Assembly (NCBI GenBank): GCA_019137255.1
Contig: WPDH01000128.1
Coordinates: 124,001-188,000 of the forward strand
Direction of reading: 5' to 3'
From: Corinectria fuckeliana
Lineage: Eukaryota; Ascomycota; Sordariomycetes; Hypocreales; Nectriaceae
DNA: 64,000 bases
Under the pieces are notes generated by a model. That model had not been told where the DNA came from, ran no database searches, and saw only the letters and a list, made by a program, of their open reading frames with translations. This document shows, piece by piece, positions 21,705-33,340 of this stretch; positions within the stretch are counted from its first letter, which is position 1; each line of letters starts with the position of its first letter. The position numbers and the translations under genes were made by a program.

Positions 21705-22955
21705 AAAGGAGTCGGAAAGGCCATGATTCATCATGGAAAGGAATGATACCTGGGGCTGATGTCCATGAAAGAAGATGGACGGAGGTGTTACACTTTTTCT
21801 TTGTTTTGAGCGAATGATTCTGCTTTTTTTCTCTTTTGGGATTTTGCGAGCTTTTGGGTGCTTTCAAGCTCCGAGGACGGGGATAATACATATCCAAGAT
21901 GGCTAGGACTGGCCAATAAGAGGCTGTTCAATGGGAATAGACAGGTAGATCTGATTGCTGAGATCAAACCCTATTTTGAAATACATAGAAAATCAGTCGA
22001 TATCACCAAACTACCTGTCTCTTGTTTACCACCTTTCTAAGACGACTTGTAACCAGTGATGCTGGACACCACATCTAAGTGTGATAGCAGTGGCATCTGT
22101 GCTAGCTAGCATACTTTATAGAAACTAAAAGTGTATATCGCAGACTGGAGTTGCACATAATTACACCCACCTATAGCACTCAAAGTATTGTTTGTTCTTG
22201 AATATGTTTTCCTCGATAGTTTCTTGGATAAAAAAAAGCAACACAGTAAATAATACACACAAAAAGAAAAAACCTCCAAGGCACTATACCTAGTACTATA
22301 AGACACAGTACCTTTTCCCCCATTGTTAACCCAATTTATATAGCGAACTATCGTCGGCTGTTCGGCCAGTCCAGTGCCGCTCGTAGGCCGAGGAACACCT
22401 TGTTGCAACATATGGGAGCTAAATATGGCTATGGCCAGTTACTTGCCTGCCTGTACACCAAACCACGCAGAGAAGTGGTCAAGAAGCTGCCCGAGTCTTT
22501 CTGGCCGGTCTCATATAACGGTGAAACCAAGCTGACCCTGCTTAACTTCATGCCTGTGATCCGGCTTTTCGTATCTGCAGGGTGTAACATAGTCGAAAGC
22601 CAGAAGTTGACGGTTGCGGACGCTACTGCACCGGCAATTCCCAGCCTTAACTTCTTCTCAGTTGCGGCGAAAAGTGAAATGAGGACACGAGCTTGGCGTT
22701 GGAGGATGTACCCGACAGACCAGAGGAAGCGGAGCTGACATAGCACGCGGAGCTCGAACAGATCCCCCGAAGGCATTTTCCAGAAGATGCAAGACTTGAG
22801 GGCCTCGATTTCATAGTGAGTTGATCATAGCTACTGAGGATCTCATGACTGACTGGTCACGCAGGTTCGGAGACGGCATCTGCATCATCCCTCGGAGAGA
22901 GTAGATGTTGTCAAATACGAACAGCCCGCTGCTGTTGCACACAGCGACTACACAC
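21705..22955. other. Intergenic spacer with an AT-rich island
   Basis: This is the convergent spacer between the RTA1-like gene (+) and the P-loop gene (-). About 21950-22340 is clearly AT-rich with many TA/AA steps, unlike the flanks, and may be an old mutated repeat. ORFs at 22400-22738 (+) and 22429-22776 (-) overlap each other and show no domain. Nothing is called. Confidence 0.4.
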
Positions 22956-23606
22956 CTATCCTTCTTGCACTTTGGGCAATTCAGCCAGCCAGCTGGAGCA
23001 GCCGTGAGCAAGTGTATTCAAGATCTGCTGGCAAAGCATCTCCGGGCAGACCGTGGAGTCGACGATGATGACGCAGCTACCATTGTCAGGACGGCATGGA
23101 CTCTCAATCCACCTGGCGAAAAGAGCGCGCGCGTCCTCGCCAAGACGAGCACCGTTCCCTTGCGCAGCGACGGGCGGGCAGTCGACAGCGGATCGCTGGC
23201 TCGCCATCGGCTGGCGGGCGTGCATCCGCCGGTCCAGCAGGTCGATGTCGCCCACCTTGCACTCGACGTACCAGTACAGGTATCCATGCTGGGTCGCCAG
23301 AGAACTACCTTGCTCAAGCACCTCAGGATAGTTGCAGGTACTGTCGATAATAACACTGCCGACACCCTGCTTCAAGAAGTCTTGGGCTAGCTTCCACTGA
23401 AGGAGGTAGGCTTGCTTGGCTGCCTGGTCAAACGAGACGAGGGCTGACTCGAGAATGGTCGATCTGAGGACGTCGTGGTCGATGATGATGCCGCCAATGC
23501 TCGGCCTGAGCAGTCTTGCTACCGTGCTTTTGCCAGAGCCGGGCGCACCAGACATCTGGACCAAAAGTTTGGATGCTGGCAGTGGCGCCTCTTTATGGAG
23601 GGACAT
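22956..23606 (-). CDS. P-loop AAA-type small kinase-like protein
   Basis: 216 aa, single exon, starting at the ATG at 23606 (MSLHKEAPLPASKLLVQMSG). The frame is open to 23684, but that extension has no better start context. A Walker A motif GAPGSGKST lies at residues 20-28. IIIDHDVLRSTI follows at the position of an acidic substrate-binding motif, then SVIIDSTCNYPEVLEQG as a Walker B-like strand, YWYVECKVGDIDLLDRRM as the lid region, and CVIIVDST near the C-terminus. This is the layout of the AAA_33/zeta-type small-molecule kinase fold, which is common in ascomycetes as uncharacterised proteins. It probably phosphorylates a small substrate; the substrate is not predictable here. It is convergent with the RTA1-like gene and divergent from the small ORF at 24285. 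Confidence 0.83.
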   Translation of the reverse strand: MSLHKEAPLPASKLLVQMSGAPGSGKSTVARLLRPSIGGIIIDHDVLRSTILESALVSFDQAAKQAYLLQWKLAQDFLKQGVGSVIIDSTCNYPEVLEQGSSLATQHGYLYWYVECKVGDIDLLDRRMHARQPMASQRSAVDCPPVAAQGNGARLGEDARALFARWIESPCRPDNGSCVIIVDSTVCPEMLCQQILNTLAHGCSSWLAELPKVQEG

Positions 23607-24284
23607 TCTTTGCGTCTTCGGTTGAAGGTCAAGGGTGGTGTGGTAGTTGTGCGAATATCTGCGGATGTAATTGAAGTAAAGCATGAGTTATGAAGAAATG
23701 AGAGATTGACATACTACTGCTACTACACGGATTCATGAGGCTGGGTTTTTTTTTTTGGTGCGGTGCTATTTTCTGCATACAAACTATGAGTAGAGACGTC
23801 AAGCTAGCTATAGGATTTGCCATCAGGGTCGTTCAATTCACACCAGAAAATGAACCGCCCCCCACCGGGGGCTATTATTGCGTTCACCGGAGCCTCTAAT
23901 GGATGCGGTGCATGGACAAGGTTCTTACGTGTACTAGAGATCCATTGATGATCTGAGGTAGACTTCACAGGGCCAGAGAAGTTGTGGAGAGGACATGGCC
24001 TCGCATCTCCGCGAACATGAAGCCGACTCAGCACTGACGCCACTTTGACGGCCTATATGCGAATGAATCACGGACCATTCCATATTATCTTGTATTCTTC
24101 TGCCCCCTTGTCAACGTCTTCCAAGTTGCCATCGCAACCAATTCGTGGAAACACAGCTTCGAGGCAGCTATCCATTGTTCTTGTTTGGATAATAGTATTG
24201 TGAGTGCGTATGATGGTCCGCCCTCAGCCGTCATGCTGACGATCATGATCCAGCCCCCTCAATCATCGATCGTCAGTCAACAAG
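23607..24284. other. Upstream spacer of the P-loop gene
   Basis: A short divergent region between the P-loop gene (-) and the tiny ORF (+). It holds a T-run at about 23747-23756 and a GC-rich CCGGTG inverted segment near 23860. No gene is supported. Confidence 0.4.
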
Positions 24285-24464
24285 ATGCCTGAGCAGAAGA
24301 AAAGCACTTCGGTCGAATCTCCTAAGAAGACGGATTCATCAAAGACTGATAATCCACCTACCAACTAGACAGGCGGAAATAATCTGTGGGAGGGCCTCAA
24401 ACCCATTTCAACACCAGGGACTTCGAGACCATTAAACATGGACTCTGGAGACTCTAAGAAATAA
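24285..24464 (+). pseudogene. Tiny Lys/Ser/Pro-rich ORF interrupted by an in-frame TAG
   Basis: From the ATG at 24285 the frame reads 27 codons (MPEQKKSTSVESPKKTDS...) to a TAG at 24366. It then continues in the same frame with 31 codons (TGGNNLWEGLKPISTPG...) to a TAA at 24462. Both halves have similar Ser/Lys/Pro composition and a hydrophilic, disordered character, so one approximately 59-residue protein broken by a CAG-to-TAG change is plausible. It could instead be a genuine 27-codon ORF or chance. The family is unknown. Confidence 0.3.
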
Positions 24465-24737
24465 CAAAGGTTCTTGAGGTCGGCTAGATGCTTTATTTAC
24501 TGGTGCTCTTTGTAGGAAGGTATAGTGAAGGTTGCATAAAGTTAATATAATATAGTGTAAACTTAAGGCGGTATTGGTTGTGGTTGATAGGTTGAAGGGT
24601 ATCCTGTTAGAGGGAGGGGGAGGTTAAGGTGATTTAAGACGAGTATTACTAATCAAGGGTGATGAAAGCCTTAGCTGTTGCAGACGGATACCGCTTCTCC
24701 CCCTCCATTCACCCTCCTCCTCTTCCTCCTCCGTCCG

Positions 24738-26419
24738 ATGCTGTCGTCCTCCCGGCCTTCTCGTATCCTTCTCCAGTCTAGGATCGCAATTGTAGCAGCT
24801 ACGCCCCGTCACTCGGTCGCCCTTGTCGCCTCCTTCTCGACCTCCACCCCCACCATGGCTCCTCCTCAGGAAGCTGTCGACTTTGTCGACTTCGTCAACG
24901 CCTCACCAACTCGTGCGTCCTCCCCTCAACTCTCCCCCGTGCTTAAATGCCGTCGCATATCTAGTCCAACCGTCTCTCTCTAGCCTACCACGCCGTCCGA
25001 TCTGCATCCGAACGCTTCGAAAAGGCCGGCTTCACCCTCATCCGCGAGCGAGACTCATGGGCTTCGGCCCTCCGCCCCGGCGGCAAGTACTACCTTACCC
25101 GCAACGCCTCCACCATCGTGGCCTTCACCATCGGCCGCAAGTGGCACCCCGGTAACCCTGTCGCGATTGTCGGCGCCCACACCGACTCTCCGTGCCTGCG
25201 CATCAAGCCCGTCTCCAAGAAGACCAACGTCGGCTTCCTCCAGGTCGGCGTCGAGACCTACGGCGGCGGCATCTGGCACTCGTGGTTCGACCGTGACCTC
25301 AGCATTGCTGGACGTGTCTTGGTCAAGGACGGCGAAAACTTTGTCCAGAAGCTAATCAAGGTCGAGAAGCCTCTGCTGCGGATCCCGACCTTGGCGATCC
25401 ACCTCCATCGGCAAAGCAACTTCGACCCCAACAAGGAGACGGAGCTGTTCCCCATTGCAGGACTTGCGACAGCTGAACTAAACAAGGGCGCCAAGCCTGA
25501 GGAGACGGAGACTGAGAAGAAGGACGAGAATGGAGAGGAGCAGGAGGAAGACTTCAAGCCCCTCCAGGCCATGAGCGAGCGACATCATCCCCACATCCTC
25601 GACGTCATTGCCTCCGAGGCCGGTGTAGATGTCCCCTCTGTGGTGGACTTCGAGCTGGTTCTCTACGACACCCAAAAGTCTTGCATCGGTGGCATCAACG
25701 ACGAATTCATCTTCTCTCCGCGCCTCGACAACCTCGGTATGACGTACTGTTCCGTCGAGGGCCTCATTGCCTCCGCCGAGGACGCCAAGTCCCTGGATGA
25801 CGACAACTGCATCCGCCTGACGGTCTGCTTCGACCACGAGGAGATTGGTTCCACCTCGGCCCAGGGCGCCAACTCCAACTTGCTGCCATCTGTGCTGCGC
25901 CGCTTGTCAGTGCTTCCTGGAGACCGGGACGCGACCAGCGACGGGAGCTACGAGGCGATCCACCACGAGGGCGAGGATGCTACCGCCTACGAGCAGACCT
26001 TGTCGCGGTCGTTCCTCGTCTCGGCCGACATGGCACATTCTGTGCACCCTAACTACTCTGGCAAGTACGAATCATCTCACCAGCCCGCCATGAATGCTGG
26101 CACCGTCATCAAGGTCAACGCCAACCAGCGCTACGCCACCAACTCGCCCGGAATTGTGCTCCTGCAGGAATGCGCCCGCACAGCCGGCGTCCCACTGCAG
26201 CTCTTTGTGGTCCGCAACGACTCGCCCTGCGGTAGCACCATTGGGCCTGGACTCGCTGCCAAGCTGGGTATGCGGACGCTCGACCTGGGCAACCCGCAGC
26301 TCAGCATGCACAGCATCCGTGAAACGGGCGGAACTGCCGACGTTGGGTACGGAATCCGGCTGTTCAAGGAGTTCTTTGAACAGTACGGAAAACTAGAGCC
26401 CAAGATTTTGGTGGACTAA
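24738..26419 (+). CDS. Aspartyl aminopeptidase, peptidase family M18
   Basis: 24738-24912 joined to 24984-26419. The 71-nt intron has donor GTGCGT and acceptor CTAG and splits a Pro codon, restoring the family motif NASPTPYHAV. From the first ATG the protein is 536 aa; from the second (24855, MAPPQEAVDF, ACCATGG context) it is 497 aa. It removes N-terminal Asp/Glu from peptides. Metal and catalytic positions of M18 are visible: H124 in HTDSP, D307 in PRLDN, E344/E345 in DHEEIGS, the SADMAHSVHPN stretch, and H501 in MHSIRE. An acidic Lys/Glu-rich insertion (about residues 230-250) is common in fungal members. The extra 39 residues are Arg/Ser/Ala-rich with no acidic residue, as in a mitochondrial presequence, so two isoforms are possible. 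The gene is convergent with the Nrm1-like gene. Confidence 0.95.
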
Positions 26420-27046
26420 GAGCATGGGCGAGAGAGGAGTTGAGGTCCAGCTTATAAGTCGGATATGACCTGGAACGATGTGAATGAGCCATATTTGGAA
26501 TCACGACAGTTCAGATAGGACAAGAGTCGTGCTAGTCGGGCTGTATATCACATGCCTAGATCAACTTTCACTCTTATTTTCTCTCTTGAAATGTAGTCTT
26601 GCTATTAATACCAGTAGAGCAGTTAGGCAATCATGGCATTAGAACTTTGCTAAAGCGAATGACATAGTAAGAAGGGTAAGAAGAGTGGGTTTACAGCCTA
26701 GATAACATACTCTAGGACAAACAGTCTCTCACGCAGGGACGGAATCAATTATGAAATCCAATCATGTTTAATTCAAAAACCCAACCCATGTTTCCAACAG
26801 ATATGTCAAACGGACTTTGTCCGGTCTTAAACCTCCCTCAACGCCATCCGTTCCAAGGCCGTCTCGCCCGGTGACATGTGATGCTTGAGGCCCATGCTTC
26901 GAGAATACAGAAAGAAAAAAGCAAAACAGTCCCCCCCCCGGCCTTTGCATGCTGTGACTCGTGAGATGAATGGATGCTATATATATATATACAAGTCCTA
27001 AGATCCTCCGACTTTTCCCTGTTCATGTGTGTGTTCCTCCTGGGTA
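26420..27046. other. Convergent 3' spacer
   Basis: This spacer lies between the aminopeptidase gene (+) and the Nrm1-like gene (-) and holds both 3' flanks. It contains a C-run at about 26930-26939 and an (AT)n run at about 26982-26994. No gene is present. Confidence 0.5.
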
Positions 27047-28050
27047 TCAACTAGACTCGCTCCGCGCTAGACTCAACACTTCGCTCCCGCCTCGCAACGC
27101 GCCGGGCTGCGACTGCGGGTGCGGTCCCGACGTGTCCGCCGCGGGCGGGGGAGTATCTGGGATCCGCGAGTCGGAAGAGTTGTCGTCCTCGGAGGGGGGC
27201 TGCTGGTCCTCCTGGCCTTGCAGCGGTAGTTGAGGATCGGACTGCGTGGCGTCGGACGAGGAGCGGCGCGGCGGGCTCTGGACGACGACGCGCGGGGTGG
27301 GGCGGGGCATCGGCCGGCGCTGCAGGTCGGCGAGGGGCACCGTGGTCTGGCCGGTGCGGACCTTGTAGAGGCCGAGGCTGAGGCGGAGGCGGAGGATCTC
27401 TGCTTTCTGTTTTGAGGGGGGCACGGAGGTAAGGTAAGCTACAGCTCGACAACACGGCAGACGGACGTAACGGTTGGAACGGAGAGGGATGGGGAAGGGG
27501 GGGGACCGGCCGTACCTCTCTTGCTTGCTCCCGCGTCAGGGCGCGTGGCCGCGTGACCGGCATCTGCTCTAGAGCCGCTGCGGCCAGGCCCGGAGCAGAG
27601 GCGTCGGGCTCGGTGGCGGCGGTTGCCCACGATGCGTCGTTGGCGGACGTGTCGAACAGCGAGCTTGCGTCGGGGCTGTGGCTCCTCGACGACGCGTCCT
27701 GGAGGGGAGGTCAGCATCGAGCCGTTTCGCAAACAACGCACAGCGAGTAGTCGAAGTGCCGTGGGAGCGAGGGAGGGAGGGAAAGACTCCCGTCACGCAA
27801 TCCCATCTACACAACAGGGCTTTTGGTGTCGACGTACCTCGTCACGTCCCAGACACGCCTTCTTCCCGGCGGGGCTCGCGGCGGCGTCTACTTCAAACAT
27901 CCTCTTCCGCCCGTCGCCGGAGAGCTTCACGGGGCTTCCGAGAGCGCCGCCCGGGGCCTTGCCGTCCTTGAAGAGCGCCTTGGGGGAGCCCAGCGCGTTG
28001 GAATCCAGCGGGGCCAGGGCGCGTCGCTTGGACGGGGAGCACGTCTCCAT
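27047..28050 (-). CDS. Nrm1/Whi5-like G1/S transcription repressor
   Basis: 251 aa in three exons, all phase 0: 28050-27838, 27698-27516 and 27406-27047. Donors are GTACGT and GTACGG, acceptors CCAG and ACAG. Exon 3 begins at residue 133 with KAEILRLRLSLGLYKVRTG followed by QTTVPLADL, which matches the Whi5/Nrm1 GTB motif; this motif binds the SBF/MBF transcription complexes. The N-terminus has the family-like KRRALAPLD block. There are many minimal CDK sites (CSPSK, GSPK, GSPVK, ASPAGKK, TPR, SPPRR), as expected for a repressor controlled by cyclin-dependent kinase. The rest is Pro/Ser/Gln-rich and disordered. In yeast Whi5 restrains Start, while Nrm1 shuts off MBF targets after G1; filamentous fungi usually carry one or two such genes, and which one this is cannot be told here. 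The start ATG is the first in the exon. Confidence 0.82.
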
Positions 28051-28142
28051 TGCAGCAGCAGCAGCTCGAAGCTAATGATCTCGAAGGAGCTGGTGAGCAA
28101 AAAGGGGGCAAAGTCGAGATGCAGAAGAAGGCCCAGCTCGCG

Positions 28143-28178
<36 letters not shown>

Positions 28179-29722
28179 TGTATATGCTGTGTCCTGCTTG
28201 ATGCGAGTTTGTACAAGTTCGAGCTGTCGGACACGGTCGATGTAGGGCCAGCCAGCTAGTAGAGTAAAGGTATGGAGGTTTTGAGGCGGGCTGATAAGAT
28301 AAAAAAGGGTACGTACATAGTCTAGGTGGATCCCGCACGAGAACGAGACGGACGAGACGAGACAACGACAGAGCTTCTCTGGGACAACGAGCAGCAACAA
28401 GAAAATAAACCAACACCAAAATAAACAAAGAATTAAAATCTTTTTCTACCCCCTCGAGGCTATCGGAACCTTTGCTCGTTCGAGAGCGTCCGGGGCGCAA
28501 TCAAAGTATAGCGATCAACCATGCTGTCGGTACAAACACGTTGATGGATGGATGCAGGCAGAAAACGGTCACTTCAAACTGGCCCGCCTGCTCGGCCAAG
28601 GCCAAGCAGACCTACACCCAACGTCAAGCCAAGCGCAGTTCGGGGAATCGCTAGAGATTCTCATCACGTCGATGCTACCACCTACTTCGTACTTGCTAGA
28701 TACGTACGTAGTCATTTGCCAACCCAGCCACGTCGCGTCCATTCTCCCTCAACCCCAGCCCCTGGCCCTCCTCCGACCTCCCGCCTCCCTCCGCTTTCTC
28801 CCACGTCACGTCACGTCACTCCCGCAACTGTCGGTAGCGAAGAATGCAAAACCTCTATTTACTTATTTCCTGTTGCGGCCTGGTCCCGCTCACAATAAAC
28901 TTCCCAGCGCGTCTTGTGTGGATTGGACCCTGGGCTAGCCCCGGAGCGGTATAGCTTCCAGTCCCTGCCGCGCGTGGTCTTGCGGGGAAGGATCCAGTCT
29001 TCAGCCGCTCGGCGGATGCAGGAACCGGGATCCGTCCGTCCCTCCGTTCTCCAGCACCGGCTGGGGCCGAGCCTAAGGCCGGCTTTGGATCTGGGTCCGG
29101 GTTTGCCACGGAGCTGGAGCCAGTTGCGAGTACCACTTCGTATCCGACCTGGTTAGACCTATAGGGCTGAGTCAATCGGGTTTTAATTACGCCCCTCGCT
29201 CGAACCTCAATGGCCTTACTACTGAGCAAGCACAATCAATCACTCGTCGGTTTCACTCAGTAGCGAAACGCTGGGTATCATTTGCTCCTCGCCTATATGT
29301 CCCCGGAGCTAAGACTAGCTACCTTCCCTCCCTTTCGCAGAAACTAGACTCGCAAAAGACATCGAACAAACATGGTCGAAAACACACCAAGCGACGCTAA
29401 TAAGAACATAGCAAACAGGCGAAATCAGTTGGCGGCATAGGCCCGTCATCCAGTACAGCACTAGCCCCTTGCAAGGGCAACCAACTCCCAAATCATAACA
29501 AAGTCCGTGTCTCCTTTTCCTATTTTGCCTCTCCAATCCCAATGCCCGTTCCATGGCTCCCCCCCTTGTCCATATAAAAAATCACACACAATGAATCATG
29601 TCGTAACGCTGGGGTATATATCCCGGGACACCCCTCGACTTCTTCCCAATTACAAGTCCCGTCTCAATCTCGTCAAGAGAAAGTGTGACATTTCTGCTTC
29701 TTGCGTCCGAATGCGTGTGCAT
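28051..29722. other. Upstream region of the Nrm1-like gene and 3' side of Med15
   Basis: 1.7 kb. It contains the (GTT)12 repeat close to the Nrm1-like start, CACGTCACGTCACGTCAC near 28800-28817, a TACTTCGTA motif at 28683, and unremarkable ORFs. No ACGCGT element was seen upstream of the Nrm1-like ATG; the only ACGCGT-like copy (27692) lies inside exon 2. No further gene is supported. Confidence 0.4.
28142..28177. repeat. (GTT)12 microsatellite in the Nrm1-like leader
   Basis: Twelve perfect GTT units, which read as AAC on the strand of the Nrm1-like gene, lie about 90-130 nt upstream of its ATG. They are probably in the 5' untranslated region. The poly-Gln and poly-Asn ORFs here are by-products of the repeat. 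Confidence 0.9.
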
Positions 29723-32700
29723 TCAAGTCTGCATGGAGTAAAAGCTGGTGTCAAGCTGGAAAGGCTTCGTGAAGTCGATGTTGACCTCGTCCCAGTCTGG
29801 TGGTGGAGCAGACGAAGGGTCCAGCAACAGCGAAGCATCGATGTCCATTCCATTGCCGGCCATCGCACCAAAGCTCCCATCAAGGCTAGTGGTGTTCATA
29901 TTCAGGAGGAGATCAGTGTCGACATTATGCCAGTCAAAGTCAATCTCGAGACCGACGCCCTCGGAGATGTCGCTGTTAGGTTCACTCGATCCACCGTCTT
30001 TGCTCGACTCAGGTGTGTCGTTTGGTGTCAACGATCGGTACACGTTGATGTCGCTGATGACGTTACGAAGCCCACTCTCCAGGCCTAGATTGTTAATCAG
30101 GCTTTGAGGATCAATCGTCGAGTTGGCCCAGGGATCAACCACTCGAGGCGCCGTCTCCAGCGGCTTGGCATCTGCTGACTTTGCCTCGGCCTTGACCCCG
30201 GCTTTTCCATCCTGATGTTTGCCCATGACTGTAGCAGGCACCTTCAGAGCCGCGTCGGTTGACATGGGCGTACCCGCTAGGGTCGCAGGCGTATGACCCT
30301 GCTTCGAGTTCGTCACGCTCATCGCCGGCGCCGTTTCATGTGGTTTCTGGTCCTTCTTTAGGGTGCCATCTGGTTCCAGTCCCAAGGCCAGAGCAAGGTT
30401 CTCCTGTACGAACTTCAACGGGTCCTCCTTTGGCCTCGTGTGGTCCTCTTGGACGTGGTGACGGAGGGCTTGTTCCGTCGGGAATCCAACTGTTGACATT
30501 TCGCAGTCAGGTTCCTTGCAGACAAAAAGCGGCTTCGGGGGTGCTTGAGGCTCTGAAGTCCTCCTCATGTCCGGGGACGCTTTCTTGCTGATTTGCGGCG
30601 ACGGTGTGGCGCCCTGTGGCGTCTGGCCGGTCATCTTTTGCTTCTTGCGTGCGGGTGGGATCTGCAGGTTCATGTCCTTGGGCTTGCCCACGTAACTAGG
30701 GTTGCCATGAGGGGATGAAGCACCAAACTGGAAAGGTGGCTGGGACGTGGTGGGAGCCACTGGCGTCTGGCCACCCTTCCCGGCCGTCTTCTGGTTTGCC
30801 TTTGTCAGAGCCTGCGCGTTCTTCTCCAGGTTGGCAGCATTGAGAGGGGCTGGCTGGCTGTTTTGGGCCTGTTGCTGTTGCTGCTGAGCTTGTTGCTGCT
30901 GCTGCTGAGCAAGCTGTGTATTTGGGGCCTGGGGAGCCTGCTGTTGGCTGTTAGACTTCATCATGTTACGCCCGATCACACTGGCGGCGAGATCCTTGGC
31001 CATGCTCTCGAGCATCGCCCGAGCCTGGTCAATCTCGATAGGCTGGATGCTGAACGTGTCTTTGAGCGCATTCATCTTCTCTCCGTCCGCAAACTGCTTC
31101 ATAATTCGCCATCGCTAGACAAGATTAGTTGACGATGTTCAGAGGGGGATATGTTGGAATAGTCTTACCGTCCTAAAAAACATCTTGGCGCGTTGATCGT
31201 CTCGAGTAATGGCATACCACTTGCTCAACCCGCGGCCGATCTTTCCCATGTCTACAACAATCCGCTGAAGCTTGCTTGCTGTGGTGCTATGCTCCTGCTG
31301 ATCCATGGGAATGTCCACCATTACCTCTTGCGAAGACTGCCTCTGCTCCTCCTGGCCAATTGCCTTGAGGCGAGCCAAGTTGCTGTCTGCCTGGCTGCCA
31401 CCAGCTGCCCTGTTCGCCATTTGCATCTTGATATATTGCTCGTACTTGGCTCGATGTTCGGGGCTAAGGTGGGCAATCTGTTGTGGTGTCAAATTCGGGA
31501 AGCCCTTTTGCTGTTGCTGCTGATTGGGCTGAGACGGGGGTCGGACTTGAGTGGCAGGCTTGGCGGTTTCAGCAACCTCCGTGTTCTCGTCGGTACCGGA
31601 ACGCTTCAGGTTCTTGGGAGCCGGTGCTGGCGAAGGGTTTGGCGGCTGTGGTCGATTGTTGGCAGGTTGAGGTCGACCGGTGCGCATCTGCTCTGGTGTC
31701 GGCGTCGCATTAGGCTGTTTCTGGCCCATTACGTTGGGTGCCTGCATACTTTGAGGCTGGGCAGTCTGGTTCTGTTGTACAGGTGGCTGCTGCTGCTGGA
31801 GCTGCATCTGGGCTTGGGGAACTGGCATCTGGCTCTGCCCACCCTGCTGACCTTGAGCTTGTAGACGAGCTTGTGCCAGAAGATGTTGCTCTCGCATTGA
31901 TTGCTGTGTCAGCCAACTCTGCCTCTTCATTTGAACCACCATCACCCGCAGCTGCTCGTCTGGCAAATTTGCCAAGTTGGGCCTCTGGTTTCGAACATGC
32001 ATGAGCTCCTCTGGAGTCGCCTGAAGCACCTGCGGGGGCATGTTGTTGGGAACGGGTCTCATAGCCTGCTGGGCATTAGATCCTGGACCACCCGGGGCCT
32101 GCAAAGCAGGATTCATGTTGGAATTCTGGGTTTGCTGAGGTTGTTGCGGCAGCTGTGGCGGTTGCTGGGATTGTTGCTGCTGAGCCTTTTGTTGCTGCTG
32201 GGCTTGTTGCTGTTGCTGCTGTTGAGCTTGCTGTTGCTGCTGAGCTTGCTGCTGCTGTTGCTGCTGTTGCTGCTGGGGAAGCACGAAGTTTCGCTTCTGA
32301 AGCAGAAGCTGAAATTGTTTTTGCTGAATAGCTGCGAGCTGGTTGCGAACATGCTGAGCAACGTTGTTTTGACCGAGCCACATCTTCAAGGCTCCCCACT
32401 TCTTCACCTCGGGAGGAATTTGGCCCAGCTGGGAGAGAACCTGAGGCGGCAGGTCCATCGAGTCCATCATGGCAATGGCTTGGGGGTTCTGGGGCCCGCG
32501 TGGACCCTGCATCTGCGGATTCACATTGCCAGGAGCTCCAGGCTGTTGCATGCCTGGTGTCATTTGTCCGGCCATGCCTGGGTTCATCTGGCCCATTTGA
32601 GTAGGAGTTCGATTATGCATTTGCCCTGAGGTCTGCGCTCCATTCATGCCCATCTGATCCTGACGCTGGCTCTGCCACCTTCTCATCACCTCATTGAGCT

Positions 32701-33300
32701 TCTCCGGAGACATGCCGCTAACCGTTGTTCGCTGATCCTGGGTCAGATTTTGGAGCATATTCTGGAAAGCCTGGCTGTTCGGTCGCTGTGTCCCTTGGTT
32801 GAAGCGTTGGTCTCCAAATTGAGTAGCACCCTGGCCCATGCCCTGGTTTCCCATGGGGTTCATGTTGTTTGGCGGTCGCGAGACGGGCGTGTTCAAAGTG
32901 TTCATAGCAGGGCTCTGCGCAGGCGGCATGTTGCCGTTCATCCCAGGCTGGCCTTGCATCTGCTTGATTTGTGCCTGAGCCTGGAGCTGCGCCTGTGATT
33001 GTTGAGCTGTCTGGTTCATCTTCATCTGCTGAAGGTTGATGCCTTGCTGCTGAGTCTGGGGAGGCTGCTGCTGGGGAGGTTGCTGTGCCGCACGAGGCTG
33101 GTTGGGGCCTTGTTGATTGGGCATGTTCTGGCCCATGGGTTGAGGAGTAGGGTTCCGATTGGGGGCACCACTTGCTGGGACAACCATCTGGCCAGCTTGC
33201 TGGGCCATGAGGCCGGTCAGTTGTTGGTCCTTAATGCTCTCCATATTGGGGGTGAACTGCGTGTATTCATTTCCGCCCTGAGCCCCATTCATCATTCCCG

Positions 33301-33340
<40 letters not shown>

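Noticed and set aside
27692..27697. ACGCGT element as an MBF site for autoregulation of the Nrm1-like gene
   Set aside because: It lies inside coding exon 2, and no copy was found in the upstream region, so it is not a credible promoter element.
27927..28400. Poly-Gln/Asn ORFs upstream of the Nrm1-like gene
   Set aside because: They are produced by the (GTT)12 microsatellite in the leader; starts and continuity with the gene are lacking.
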